This document shows positions 14,783 through 27,338 of a DNA stretch of 64,000 nucleotides, one piece after another (positions within the stretch are counted from its first letter, which is position 1; each line of letters starts with the position of its first letter). This stretch comes from Strobilurus pachycystidiatus (taxonomy: Eukaryota > Basidiomycota > Agaricomycetes > Agaricales > Physalacriaceae). A model generated the notes under the pieces. The model was not told the DNA's origin and made no database searches. It saw only the letters and a program-made list of their open reading frames with translations. The translations under genes were made by a program, and so were the position numbers. The stretch is taken from contig JAHLMK010000004.1 in assembly GCA_019915135.1 (NCBI GenBank), forward strand, positions 1,426,001 through 1,490,000, written 5' to 3'.

Positions 14783-16059
14783 TCAAGAGTGATCCTTGGG
14801 AAGCTCGACAACAAAATACCCCGTACAGACCTGGGTTTGTTCCCCATCGTCTTCGAACCTCAACACATAGTTCGGGACCACATTTGCCTGGAACTTGCTT
14901 AGTATCGCTTGTACTTGCTACATCGAGAAGATTCCTACTGCTTGTCGGTCAGGTGGCGTGATCACCTCAGCTCGGTAGAAACAGCTAGTATCCGGGTAGA
15001 GAGCTAGGACTGTTGCTCCCTTGGGATGCTCCGGATATGAGGAGAGACTTTCAGGTGTACCTGCGACCGCCTTAGGATCCGGTAGAGGTATGATTGATTT
15101 TATTGTCGTCGAGTACGTCCTAAGCACTTCCTCAGTCAATTTCCATACGGTGGTGCACATTACTCACTCCGGGTTCTCATCATCGGCATCACGAACTTCA
15201 TACCTGGAAATACAGAACATGAATCCGTCAGAGAATACCCACAGGACGGAGACGGTGATGTACCTGTTCTTGTCTGCGTTTGTGCATTTGGTAATGATAG
15301 CTAGGATCCAATCGCTACTTTCAGCTTCGTCCTTCAACGATTTTGGAGGTGGATGAAACGCAATTGTGCGCCCAGCCCGGAGAGGGAGCTGCTTAGCAAT
15401 ATTGTCCTTACGTGTCCCATTTCCGCGCGCCAATGACGCCAGTGGCGTACCAGCCTGATTTCGAGGCGGTAAAGTGATTGAAACACTTGTTCGGGTAGTT
15501 GGCGCAGGCGGTGCCACATGCGCCACCGAATTAGATGGTGACGGCGGTCTTGGGCGCTTGTTCCGTTTGTCAACAACTAAGCAGGGTTAGTTTGTAAGGA
15601 TTTGAGCTCTAAGAAGACCCACCAGGTTCGGGTGCTTGCCGCAGAGCAATCAGTACTCCGAGTTTTTCCAAGGTCTGTTCAATCGCCCTGGACAACTTGT
15701 TATCAAAGGACCCGAAAGTTGTTACCGATTCATACTTGACTTCTTTGTTCGAGGCATCCTCGACGTCTTTCAAACCTACCATTAGTCGGTTGTACGTTTG
15801 CTGGACGTCTTCGAGGCCTTCTGCAGGAACAGTGTCGTCCGAGGGCCACCCGGAGATGCAGCGGTTGACACGACCAATCGTGCTTGCGGTGGCAGGATTC
15901 GAGTACATCTTAGAGAACGCCATGAGTTGCGTTCGCGCCTGATTCCAGACGGTGGTTTCTACATTTTACATGCGTCATGGAAGCGCCAGAAGATGAATAA
16001 CATATGGACCCACCTTCACTCGCGGCTGGGCGCGACGGAACACCCCGTTTGCGGTCCAT
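14783..16059 (-). CDS. SGF29: SAGA-associated factor 29 (SGF29)
   Basis: SGF29 is a SAGA/ADA subunit that reads H3K4me2/3 through a tandem Tudor domain and helps direct Gcn5 acetylation. A short first exon starts at 16059 (MDRKRGVPSRPAASE) and joins to ETTVWNQARTQLMAFSKMYS, then a helical N-terminal part (EDVQQTYNRLMVGLKDVEDASN). The C-terminal half carries the SGF29 Tudor domain: GRTIAFHPPP, SDWILAIITKCTNADKNR, YEVRDADDENPE, STTIKSIIPLPDP, GATVLALYPDTSCFYRAEVI, NYVLRFEDDGEQ and VVELP. In the known family the peptide cage uses aromatic residues in the 'YPDTSCFYRAEV' and 'FEDDG' regions, both present here. The stop is TGA at 14783-14785. At least six exons join in frame. Confidence 0.9.
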
Positions 16060-16626
16060 AACGTCCGCGCTATAAAGAGAAACTACAGAGACGTGTAACC
16101 ATCAAACGTGGAATCCCAGAGGTCTTGGCGTTTGATGAACCGGTAGCGTTGTTGACTGTAGCGGTTCAAGGTAATTTAAAACCTCCGGGATTTGAAACTC
16201 CGCGGACGGTGGGCGGTCGAACACGGAATAAACATGACGCATAGTTTTATGTGCCTCGCGGCTATCAGTGTGCCTTCGCTTTCACTGGCAAGGTTGCTGG
16301 AAATGACTGAGATACTTTAAAATATTATGCCTTGGGTATTTTTTCGAGTGTCATCGCAGATATAGATTAATCAAGTAGCTGTTTCAAAAACATGAGTAAG
16401 TTACGATACGCGTACATCACAGCACTCTGAACGCGTCCGGAATCAATCTCTAGAAACAGGTAGTGTCAAGAGGTATTCGTTTCAATACGCGCCAGTGCGC
16501 ATTGACAGTCAAAGACCGGACGGCAAAGCAAGGAGGCAAAGTACTCTTTTCCGAGTCCTGTGGTCACGAGCAGTCTGAACTCAGTTGAAATGTCTTGATA
16601 ACCAGCATGTTTGTGACCGGTTTGAG
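16060..16626. other. Intergenic region, SGF29 promoter side
   Basis: This holds the SGF29 upstream region and the translin 3' UTR, both minus strand. No coding frame or RNA gene is supported. Confidence 0.45.
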
Positions 16627-17583
16627 CTACTTGAGCGGGGTTGCTAGCCGCCTCAGAGAGACGTCATACACAACTTTGAGAATATGTAAGTATCAGAGTG
16701 TAAGATGTGTTACATATAATGTTCACCTTCTTCAATTTTCTTCATATCATATTTCAGACTATCAAATCGTCGGCGCAATTGATCATTTTTGAGATTGAGC
16801 TACAACAAAGAGGTGATATCCCGCGTGCAAAGGTCGTGGTGGACATACCATTGTGAATCCCGCGAAGATATCCTTGACAAAGGCAGATATTTTCAAGGGT
16901 TCCTGAAAGTTACCCAAGGTCACAGCATTTACAGCCAGTCGCGACTATGTTATTTGGGTTATTGATCCCGGCAGATTCGGAGAGTGTACTGACCAGTTCA
17001 TTGACAAGAGTGATCAGACCGTGGAGGTAGTCCTCCACTGCTAAGGCGAAACGATCTTTCCACTCAGGCTGAACTAAACAGATATGGTCAGCCCCGCTCA
17101 CCCAGGTGAGTATCGACTTACTGCCAAGCTGCGCGGACGTAGCCGGCAGCGATAATAATGCGCCTGTCGAAAGGTATTCAAGGAAAGTAGCCACGAAGAC
17201 AGAGGTGCGCAGAGAGTTTGTCCACATCTCCTTCCATCTCCAAAACTGATTGGCAGGAATGAGCTCTACCATAGCTCTATGAGTCTCTTGCGTACTCGCG
17301 AGAACAGGTTTTACAGATTCAACGAGGTTCGGTACTAAACTTCGGGTGAGCGCAAGAAGGTACATCGGCCATATACTATCTACCTGAGGAGAAGGGGATT
17401 GAATGAATCCTGTTCATCATTCCAACCATCGTGCGCGCTTTTTTGTCTAATTCAGCGACCTGTTCACGAATTTTCTAGGGTGGGTTATAAATTTGATCAT
17501 TTCGCGTGTTGCCCAAGTACCTCTCTAGTCTGGGATTCATTGTCCAGTATCGAGTTGAGATTGTCGATATCAGTGGGATTCAT
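16627..17583 (-). CDS. TSN: Translin (single-stranded nucleic acid-binding protein)
   Basis: Translin forms ring-shaped octamers, alone or with TRAX (the C3PO endoribonuclease), and acts on small RNAs and tRNA fragments. The start at 17583 (MNPTDIDNLNSILDNESQTRE) joins to KIREQVAELDKKARTMVGMMNRIHS, then SVKPVLASTQETHRAMVELIP, YRF-like NQFWRWKEMWTNSLRTSVFVATFLEYLSTG, VQPEWKDRFALAVEDYLHGLITLVNEL, SRLAVNAVTLGNFQEPLKISAFVKDIFAGFTM, LNLKNDQLRRRFDSLKYDMKKIEE and VVYDVSLRRL. All-helical order and length (about 220 residues) match the family. Seven or so exons join with introns of 45-55 bases. The TRAX partner is not in the window. Confidence 0.93.
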
Positions 17584-17780
17584 TTCGGTGACGCGATGGT
17601 GATGATGGAAGAAACGAGAGCCTGAGAATTCACGTGGCCATTGAGAATTAGCATAGTAAGGCCTTTGTTTCGGACTTCGACCGTGACGGTGGTCGGGCAT
17701 TGGGCCTTCCTTCTCTCTTTCATGACTCCTTGACGATCTTACCTGTCTCGCCAGTCTTCTCGTCTCCATTGGGCCCCGTA
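17584..17780. promoter_or_regulatory. Short bidirectional promoter, translin / SEN1
   Basis: Only 197 bases separate the divergent ATGs at 17583 (-) and 17781 (+). Both promoters must lie here. No TATA box is evident. Confidence 0.5.
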
Positions 17781-20700
17781 ATGTCCAGCAAAAACAGTCA
17801 TGTCGAAGTGCAGAGAGCGCTGGATCAATTGCGCGCCACCCCGGCCGGAGGCGACCTCCCAGAGGAGACATTGAAACAAATCTACGACTACCTGATGGAC
17901 GCCTCGACCGGCAATGACATTCACTGGTTCTGTGGACGGGCTTCCACCACGACCGTCGCGGCAGCGACTTTTTCGCTTCGGCTTCACGCCTACGAAAGCG
18001 AGAACGTCGTGATGTGGCGGAGCAAAATGTCGGAGTGCCTCACAAACTGCACGGAATGCGTCCATGCAGAGGAACAGGCCAAGATTCTGTCGGGAAACAC
18101 GTACGTTTGCGTTTTCTCGTCACGTCGTATATGTTCAAAATGAAGCAGATACCTTGGCGCATTCCCGGCCGATATCAAGACCATGTTTTTCGATAGCTTT
18201 GAGCAATCTGAGGCCAACAGCGTTGTCGACACGTTAGCCCGTGCAGGTCTTGCTACGGACAAGCCTCCTACATCCAAGAAATCATTATACGACATGCCTC
18301 CTGCTTTGGTGTATCGTATGGTGTCTAATTTTGGCGTGTTTCGAGACCAGCGAATACTTTCCATCATCGACCAATACCCTCCTTCGAAGCCTTTGTCTTG
18401 GCCTCTTGATCTCCTACCAGCCGGCATGTTCATCCTTCTTCTGCATCGAAATCCCCTTGTCCGAGAATGGGCCACCAAGCAGGTTGCCAAATGTACCGCG
18501 GTTCCGCTGCCAAATGAATCATTCAACGGGCCATACTCACAAGTCCTCCAAGTCATCGCCTCCATCTATTCTCCTTCGGGAGAGGTCTCGTCTTCGTCTC
18601 CAGACCCTCACAGCACCCGATTGCAGGCGATTGTCGTCTCCGAACCTACAATCTTATGGTCGTCCTTCATGCACGTATTGAAGCTCATCCCACCGGAGTC
18701 ATTGGTCTCGGGAAGCTTCCAGCATGTCGATATTCGACGTGTCGTCACTGGACACCTGCATGACACAGGACCAGGTCAGTTACATAGCGCTGACTACACT
18801 GACTTTGGCTGACTTGTTTAGAATTCGCTGAAATCATGCAGTGTTTTACCCTCCTTATCAAGCGCCTTGGCCAGAGAATCTGGGTGGGAGAAGGTCCAGA
18901 ATACCCCCAGGTCATTTTCGATTCCATCAAAGATAATCCATCTTTCATTGATCGGATCCAAGAATCTGGGGGAGACAAACGGCACATCCTTTGGTTCAAA
19001 GAGTACCTCTCGCTTCTTCGTGATGCCTCCATTCATTCCCAAGTCTCTCTGAAAATGCTCAGTTTCCTATGCGAGGAGTTGCAGCACGAACGCTTCGGTG
19101 ACTCTCGCGCGACAGTCATGGCCTTCGCGGCTTTCGTAAGCCCTTCGCGCAAGCTATTTAATTACTGTCTCATTCCTCCATCAGCTACTCAAATCCGAAG
19201 ATAAGCAACCAGAGCATCAAGCGGTCGTGTCAGAGGCCTTTCGCATTCATGGGGAGGTATTGACCTCGGTGGCATTCTCAAATGCGCACTCCTCCGCTCG
19301 ATGGGCCAATGCCAGGACCGAGACGCGTGATTTGATTGCGGCCATTCTGGCTCAGGATCTCAAGACTCTCTCTTCGTCTCTGACCACCCTCTGTGAGGCG
19401 CTCGCCCGCCGGAAGCCCACGTCCTCTGCTTCTCCTGCTCCTGCTATCAGAGATCATATATGGAGAGCCGTGTATGATTCCTTGAAGGACAATGACAGTG
19501 AGGGTATCCACATCGTCATTTCTGTGATGTCCCAAGCTTCGCATCTGGACACCATTCATACCGCAGCTTTCCAACCACTGTTTGCACAGCCAGTGCTAGA
19601 GCAGTTGTTTCGATTCGTTAAAACTGGTATCCCGAATATCAAGACAGGATTCCTGGACACAGTCACGTCCTACTGTCAACGGATGACAACTTCTGCCGCT
19701 ATATCGCTTTTGGGGATGCCTGGTATGGTAAAGGACATTATGAAGATGATGCTTTCACCAGTCGACGACCTTCGGATGGTGGCGCAGTTGGTAGTTGGGT
19801 CAGCATTCGATGCAGATGTACGCGCAGACTGTTTTCGTGCCTTGCTCACCAATCACTCCGCCGCTTCATTGGAGGGTATCTTCGACTTCCTCTCAACCTT
19901 CAAAGACTACGCCAACGTCGTACCAGAAGCTTGTAGCCTGGCCAAGTCACTCGTTCGCGGCTTCACCGACATCATGGAAATCCTCTGCCAGCACCCCAAT
20001 GGTCTTCTCCATCAATCTTCCTTCCTCCGAACCTCTGATTCGTCGAGCCCTGTCATACAGTTACCCAAACTCTGGAGGATGATGAGCCACGCTATCGCGC
20101 TCATTTTCAAGCGTACACCAAGCTGGGCGAAATACTTTGACAACGATGGCATGATCAGGTGGATGCGTGATGCTCTCATCTTCGGGCGAGAGATGTTGTC
20201 TGAGGTGCAGACATTCCAGTCGGTTGCCCGGAGCGTGCCCACGCTATCGAAGTCGAAGCGTCAGGAGATTGAAGCCGGCATGCTCAACGACATGCAGCAG
20301 GTCCTCACTGACCTGGCGCGATGGCTTCGTTTGACCGACGAGGAACTGTTGCACCAGTCATATTCCCTTCTCGAGTCTCTGTTCAACTTCTTCCGCGACA
20401 ATGGCACCGCCCCTCACAAGGACAGTGTCGATCGACTGCAGCGCTATCTGAAGGACGCAAGAGACAGTGATGCAAGCGCTCCTCGCACTCGCTTGAGCTC
20501 GGCGAAGCTGATCCAGCTTGACCTTCTGTTATCGTCATTCAACGAAGTGATCGAGATACCTGACGATGAAGAAGGAGAGCCCCCGTCAGCACCCATTGTC
20601 ATTTCGGATGACGAGGAGCCGGTCGCCACGAAAGACCCGAAAGGGAAAGGAAAGGATGTCAAGCGCACTACTGCACCATCGAAAGCCCTCCAAACAAAGT

Positions 20701-23700
20701 TAAATCTTCCCAAAGCCTCTACTTCTGCAGCGACCCAACAATCCAAGCAGGCAGTCTCCTCGTCCACGAAGACCAGAGTCGAGGTGGACAAGGGCTTCTT
20801 CGGAGAACGGGATCAAAAGAAGTTGGCCGGCGCCAGTTCACTGCCCAAGTTTCGAAAGTCTTCGGGAGCCACAGCGGGTCCTTCAAAACAAGCTCCCAGA
20901 GGAGTCTCTGCCGCATCCGGTGGGTCCTCCGCTCCCGAGGACTCGGAGGATGAGGACGACGAGTCACAGGCCTCCGCATTGCGGTCTCTGGGTCTACCCA
21001 GATCCCCCAAGATCAAGAAGAAACCGCTTGTGCGCCGTCAAATAAAGACGCTCGAAGTCTCTTCGACCACGTCGGCGGCGGCAGAGGAGCGCCAACGACA
21101 ACAGCTCATACATGCGGCGAAGATGCGCGCCTGGCAGCGCCAAAATCCCAACATGACGAACCTACACCGTGTACTCTTGTCATGGAACTACGACCATGAC
21201 GGACCCCTTCCTCCTGGAGCGCCGCTGCGCACAAATTCGGTCCCAGATCAATTCAGAGAGCATCGGGATTATGCCAACATCTTTGAGCCTCTGTTGTTCT
21301 ACGAGCTGTGGGCGCAGATATGCAGCTCGAAGGAACAGACGTCCGAGTCTTTCCCTTGTAAAATTACTTCCAAGTCGACGGCAGACTACTGGACGAGGAC
21401 GGCTATTGAAACCGCAGTGCAGGTTCCGAAGGATTGGTATCTGACAGAGAATGACGTTGTGCTACTTCGACATCAGACGGACCGGTCTAGAGTAGCTTTG
21501 GCGAAAGTCGAGGAATCCAAATCCAACAACCCAGGTCAAGTCAATTTGACCGCCCAATTGAAATTCTGCTTCGACGAGAATCGACCTGATCCCGGGCTAG
21601 GGATAAATACAACTTGGAACATTTCAAAAGTCGTCAGGTATCCATACAGTGTGTTTCAAACATGGGCAACCTTTGCTAATAATTGTTGCAGTTTGAGCAC
21701 TGTCTCTCGTGAATATGCAGCTCTTGCGACCGTAAATTTTTACGACTACAGGGAGTTCATTTTTCAACCTCGATTAGCGGTGGCTACCACGCTCAATGCC
21801 CGGGCCGTTCAGAAGACCATGGAAACATACAAACTCAATGAACCACAGGCAAAGGCAATCGAGTGCTCCTTGCAAATCGAAGGGTTCAGTTTGATTCAAG
21901 GGTTTGTCCATTGTCCTTACGTCGAATTTTCTAATCATATGCGTAGGCCACCTGGAACAGGCAAAACGTCGACTATCTGTGGTCTGATTTCCGCTGCCAC
22001 CGAGCGTCGACCTCGTCCAATCTCTACCAACCGTTCTCCGCCTCCGAAGATTCTTGTCTGCGCACCGAGTAATGCCGCTATTGACGAGATAGCATATCGA
22101 TTGAAGGAGGGGTATCGCGGGTCTGTGAAGACCAACTCTCCTATCAATGTGGTCCGCTTGGGCTCTAGTGTTGGGGAGGCCGTTCGTGACGTCGAGCTCA
22201 ACTTCTTGGTCGATCAAGCTCTAGGACTCGCCGAATTTGGGAAGGACCAAGGAGCCGACGCGAGTCTTGTGTCTATGAGGCAAGAGCTGCAGCGGCTTCA
22301 TGGGGATGCCACAGCTGTCAAGGCCGAAATCGATACAACGCACGATAACTCAGAGAGAGTGAAATCTTTGCAGAAGAGACTGAAATCCCTGGACACACAG
22401 CGTCTGCAACTCGGCCAGGAATATGATAAGAAGAGGGACGAGCGAAGGGATGAAAGGAAGACGCAGGACAAGCAACGGCGTAATGCACAAGCTGAGGTAC
22501 TGCAGAATGCAGAAGTTATATGCACCACGCTGAGCGGCGCCGGGCATAAGACTCTGCAGGATGCTTACCTGGATTTCGACGTCATAATCATCGACGAAGC
22601 AGCTCAGGCTATAGAGCTAAGCACATTGATCCCCCTCAAATTTCCTTGCAAGCGTTGTATCTTGGTCGGCGATCCCAATCAGTTACCGCCTACTGTTTTG
22701 AGCGGCCAGGTAAGTCATGTACTCCAGATTTTGCTGCTCAGTTCTCTGACCAACGTTGCGTCGATAGGCGGCCAGATATCTATACAGCCAGTCTCTCTTT
22801 GTTCGGCTCCAGAAGCGCTGCCCCCAAGCCGTTCATCTGTTGAGCATCCAGTATCGTATGCACCCGGAAATCAGCGTGTTGCCGAGCAAACTCTTCTACG
22901 ACGGGAAGCTTTCCGATGGACCCGATATGGCTGTTCGAACTGCCAAGGCCTGGCACAGCGACCCGAAGTTTGGGCCGTACAAGCTCTTCAATGTCGCTGG
23001 GAACGAGGAAAGCACGCCTGGCAAGTCGATGAAGAATAGTTCCGAGGCGCAGATGGTCTTGTTGCTCTACAACAGATTGCAGACGCTGCGTCTAGCTGAG
23101 GACGTCAAAGTCGGAGTCATCTCACCGTACCGTGGTCAGATCGGCGAATTGAAGGGGGTCTTCCTGAAAAAGTTTGGACGGGAAATCTTTGACAACGTCA
23201 CGTTCAATACCGTCGATGGTTTCCAAGGTCAGGAGAAGGACATCATCATTCTCTCGACTGTGAGGGCCGGCCCTGGTGTCACGAACATTGGATTCTTGAA
23301 CGGTATGTTCTCTACGATCATTGCCTCGAACTGCTTCCAAACGATAGACTAGATTTTCGACGTATGAACGTGGCATTGACTCGTGCCAAATCCAGCGTTT
23401 TCGTTGTTGGTAATACGCCGACTCTGGAGCGCAGTGACAAGATGTGGAAGCAGATAGTCGAAGATGCTCGCTCTCGGGGACTCCTCGTTGAGGCAGTAAG
23501 TGCCCGTCCACGATTTGTTGAGCTTGGGTACTCACTCCTTGTAGAACAGGACATATTTCACGGAACCAAGTAGTGCTAGTACAGCGCCTCCATTGCAGAC
23601 CAAGAAGTCTCTCAAATCGATTCCTCCACCTCCTCCAGTACCTGCGGACCTTAGCACACCCAGCGAAGTCGCGGCCAAGAGTCGTTCCGACGGTTCTCGG

Positions 23701-24086
23701 ACAGCGAGCGGTGTAAAACGCAAACTGTCGATTTCGGCGGAGGATCGCCCAGGACCATCGACGCGGCCCACACTTTCTGACAAAGCTCCCACCATACCAT
23801 CTCCTGACCCGCTATTGCCTGTCAAGAATGGACACTCTCTAGATACCCCATCTTCTCTCCCTAAACCGTCAAATACTTTACCGCCAAAGCCACAGAACAC
23901 AGCACATCCCCCACATGCGAAGAAAAAGAAGAAGGAAACCAACATGTTCATTCCCAAGAAGCATCAAGAGAAGAAGGTTCGTCACCAATATGTTGTATAT
24001 GCTTCTCTCAATTCGACCTCCATCTGCAGCGCCCCCCAGATGGCGATTCTGGAGCAGGTAACTCGGCAAGACGACGTCTCGCCTGA
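17781..24086 (+). CDS. SEN1: Sen1-type superfamily 1 RNA/DNA helicase (senataxin homologue)
   Basis: Sen1 unwinds RNA:DNA hybrids and terminates non-coding RNA polymerase II transcription. The start at 17781 begins MSSKNSHVEVQRALDQLR. Roughly 1,000 residues of helical SEN1_N repeat follow, then a low-complexity acidic and Ser-rich linker (EIPDDEEGEPPSAPIVISDDEE). Helicase motifs are complete: Q-x-K-AIECSLQ near 21850, Walker A GPPGTGKTS rebuilt across an intron at 21902-21947, Walker B IIIDEAAQAIE near 22590, GDPNQLPPT, SIQYRMHPEIS, VGVISPYRGQI, TVDGFQGQEKDIIILSTVRA and RRMNVALTRAKSSVFVVGN. The C-terminus is basic (KKKKKETNMFIPKKHQEKK) and ends at TGA 24084-24086 after a final intron. About nine short introns give an estimated length near 1,950 residues. 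Confidence 0.94.
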
Positions 24087-24246
24087 GCGAAACTTTCGTT
24101 GCATAGATATCTGTATCATATCATTATCTCTTGCGTACTACATCTTGTATATTGTATCATACTAGCTACATCCCATCCTCATTCTACTCGTCGCTTTGGT
24201 ACATACATAATCTACACTTGCATAACTATAGCTAGACAACGATCCA

Positions 24247-25495
24247 TTAACTCGGCAACTTCTTGAGATCATGGTATGCCTTCAACACCTCCCCATGGTC
24301 CTCACTACCCTTCGGGAACGACGTAGTTTCCTCAATGGCAGTCTCGATGCCCTTTTCCTTGACCAATTGCACAAGCTGAACAGACTCCTCGTCCTCTTGT
24401 ACATCGAAGTGGAACGCGGCTGCGATTCCTTTGATCAAGTGCGGCCGTGGCAAGTCGTACTCCTTGCACATGTTGACAGCTCCAACCAACCTCTCGTTCG
24501 GCGACAACTTCCTGAGCGGATTCCTGGAGACCCGCGTCAACTCGTCCTTGATGTTTGGGTTCGCGTAGCGCTGCATGGTGCGATCGATGTAGTCCTGGTG
24601 CTGCTTCTCGTCAAACCCGTGTTTGCGAATGAGAGCGGAGCCGGATTCGTGAAGAGCATGCCGAGCGGTGTGCTCGCAATACGTGTCGCCAATCGCCTCT
24701 GTCATGGTCTGGTAGCCCTTCAGGTGGCCGAGGAATGCCAGGATGGCATGCCCACAGTTCAGGGTGTAGAGCTTGCGCTCGAAGAACGGCTGGAGGTTGT
24801 CCTGCAATTGCATGCCTTTGATGTTCAGGGAGCCTTTGACTTTGCTCTTCTCGACAATCCACTCGTAGAAACCCTCCACGCCGACCTCGAGAGGATTGCT
24901 GCTCGTGAACGGCGGCACGATACGATCGACTTCGCAATTCGCGAAGCCAACGTTCTTCAACACATCCTCCGGCTCGACGCCCTTGGACTTGAGCGCCTCG
25001 GTGATGTGCTCTTCCAAGTGGGACGTGGCGCCAACCATGTTCTCGCAGGCGATGATGGTGAGATCCTCGTTCTCGCGCCCAGACTCCTTCCGCCTGAAGA
25101 CACCCTCGGCGATCGTCGGGGCGATCTTCTTCAGGACATTGGCGCCCACGGAAGTTGTGATGATCTCTGCGTCGCAGAGCGCGTCGAGGGTGCTACTCTC
25201 CCCAGGCTTGGACCCGGAGACATCAGTCACATCCTCGTCGTCCTGCTTGTCCGTTGCGTCCAAGATGTGTATCTTGTAATGGTGCTCTTGGTTGAGCTCA
25301 TTGATGATGTTATCCTGCACATCGACGAAGGTGACGTGGTAGCCGGAATGCGACAAGAGGGGGCCGATGAAGCCTCGGCCGCTGCAGCAAGTTTATCTTC
25401 AATGTGTGTCCAAGAGAATATGTGAAGGCGGCCTACATGTTTCCTGCTCCAAAGTGGACTGCTTTCTTCGATTTGGCTTGCGTGTTGTCAGTCAT
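24247..25495 (-). CDS. Mannitol-1-phosphate 5-dehydrogenase
   Basis: This enzyme converts fructose 6-phosphate and NADH to mannitol 1-phosphate and NAD+ in the cytosol. Exon 1 starts at 25495 (MTDNTQAKSKKAVHFGAGN) and joins across a short intron to the rest of the Rossmann motif GAGNIGRGFIGPLL. Downstream are VTFVDVQ, ITTSVGANVLKKIAP, IACENMVGATS, FANCEVDRIVPP, EGFYEWIVEKS, LYTLNCGHAILAFLGHLKG, the helix YCEHTARHALHESG and RVSRNPLRKLSPNERLVGA. Total is about 390 residues, normal for the family. An acidic insertion follows strand 3 (ATDKQDDEDVTDVSGSKPGE), which I take as a surface loop. The stop is TAA at 24247-24249. It is unlikely to be mannitol 2-dehydrogenase, because the MtlD-type N-terminus is present and the protein is shorter. 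Confidence 0.93.
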
Positions 25496-26004
25496 GGCTG
25501 TTCGAAGTAACCTGGTGATGGGTAGGCCTGGGCTGAGCCACAAGTAAAGGCTGACATCATGTTGCTCATCGCCGCTCCATCTCCAGAAAGCAGAAGCGAT
25601 GCAGACCGCGTTAGGCGATCACGTGAACACATTGAAGTGTGGCGTGGCCCCAAGATGATCGATCGGCGTACCAGTCTGTCAACAACTTACCCATTCAGCA
25701 TCAGGTTGTCTACGTCCGACTCTGCAATTGACAGATGTCTTAGGCTGAATCCGGCTTCCATCGGCCTACTTCGATGGGATAAACGGATCGAAGAGACCTG
25801 CGTGCTTGATTTCGCACGTGGCGCAATTCACCACTTGTTCGCGTACCACCAGGTCTGAACTCGGCCTCAGTATAGATTATTGCAATCTCCGACGAAGATC
25901 ATCAGAATTGCAATATACTGCTCAGCTGACGCCAAGTTGTCGGTCCGGATGCAAAATGACTTGGGAGTCAGCCTGATGTTTCTCTCCTTCTCTTCCCCCC
26001 ACTC
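25496..26004. other. Divergent promoter region
   Basis: This lies between the mannitol dehydrogenase (-) and ATG27 (+) starts. An open frame at 25559-25858 has no recognisable features and no homologue-like motif. I see no RNA gene. Confidence 0.45.
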
Positions 26005-27220
26005 ATGGTCTACGCCAAAACGACAATCATCTTGGGCTTCATCGGCCAGATACTGGCTGCCGACGCGCTTGACTGCTCGTTCAAACTGAGCGGTGGCTAC
26101 GATTTTGATCTCTGTCCTGTGTTCGACACCCAGAAATCTGGCCCGGCTATCATCTCGCGTCAAGAGGAGACCCCGCCTACTAGGACGCTCAGCAAATATA
26201 CCCTTAGCTTGACCGGAGCGTTGAAGCGTGACGGAACTTTGCCCGCGGAATTGCAGGTAGTGTCAATATTTGGTTTGCCGCCGCAATCTACGACTGAACG
26301 TCGATTACTTAGTGCCCGGACGGAACCTGGATATGCCTTGAGGGTATTTGCCATTTGAACTTAGAACGACCGACCGTTGAGGATGCCATTAGTATCAAAC
26401 AGTCGACCAAATCGACCGTCGGAGCCTATTCGAATCACACAAGTAGTGCCGATAGCAGTCAGCCCCGATCTCACTCCGAAGGTCAAGTTTGGTACGAAGA
26501 TAAACGAAGGAGATTTCCATGGTAGGCCGCACTCTTCTGAGCGAGGCAATCATACCATGACGTCTGCTTAGCACCTCTGCAACTTACCCTACACGGAGGA
26601 ACATACGCCCAATCGAAGCAGAAAGCGTCCATCCAGTTCATATGTGACCATGACGCGGAAGAGGTACGGTTTCAACTCATTCAAATACCTTTATACTGAC
26701 ATTGCACTTAGCCTACAAATCCTACTTTTGCGTGGTCCTTCAACGGAACCCATGCGTTCCATTGGAAAACGAAACATGCATGCCTTCGGGGCCTCAGCGG
26801 CGATCCACCGGTCTCTGACCCAGACCCAGACGACGCGCCCCCTGTGGATCCTGATCAAGACGACGTTCCTACCAGTCCTAGGCCTAGGAGCGCTGGTCGA
26901 TTACTTACCTTCTTGACCGCAATCGTCGTATTGTGGTGGGTACATGAGATGTCTGCGTGTGTCCTTACTGATGCGCTACTAGCTTCGTCTGCTATCTTTC
27001 CGTGAAGAAGTTTGTTGGAAGAAAGGCGTTGTGGGGTTCTTCGTATCGAGCGTTGCCTTGGATGAGATATAGGGTCAAATTGGACGAAGGCACGGTCATA
27101 CATGGCGGTGGACTTGACGCGGAGTATTATGACATTCCGGAGGACGTGCCCCTTACTCCAACCATCAGTATGGGTGACCGTACGCCTACAAAGACAGTGT
27201 ATGGAAGTATAGAGCCTTAG
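26005..27220 (+). CDS. ATG27: Atg27, autophagy-related type I membrane protein
   Basis: Atg27 is a lumenal mannose-6-phosphate-receptor-like protein that cycles between Golgi, vacuole and phagophore and supports Atg9 traffic. The start at 26005 gives a signal peptide (MVYAKTTIILGFIGQILAADA), then CSFKLSGGYDFDLCPVF, CPDGTWICLRV, RITQVVPIAVSPDL, LQLTLHGGTYAQSKQKASIQFICDHD and WSFNGTHAFHWKTKHAC, which is the conserved cysteine pattern of the family. A Pro/Asp-rich stalk (SDPDPDDAPPVDPDQDD) leads to a transmembrane helix (LLTFLTAIVVLCFVCYLSV) joined across an intron with donor GTGGGT. The cytosolic tail holds YRALPWMRYRV, close to the usual Y-x-x-phi sorting signal region, and ends YGSIEP-stop at 27218-27220. 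Six or so exons. Confidence 0.85.
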
Positions 27221-27338
27221 TTTGGACTCTGGAAATTGCGTCGGGTGCCCGGACCGGTGTGTCCGTACATGAGGCAGGGTCGACTTTTAGTTGACCAGTG
27301 ACCGGTACCAGTGACCACCGCTGCCCCCGACCATCATC

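Noticed and set aside
17700..17780. In-frame non-ATG extension of the Sen1 gene
   Set aside because: It would start at TTG within the bidirectional promoter. The ATG at 17781 begins the first convincing domain sequence.
24271..25425. A 384-codon plus-strand frame opposite the mannitol dehydrogenase gene
   Set aside because: The minus-strand frame encodes all family motifs. The plus frame is a shadow produced by codon bias and shows no domain.
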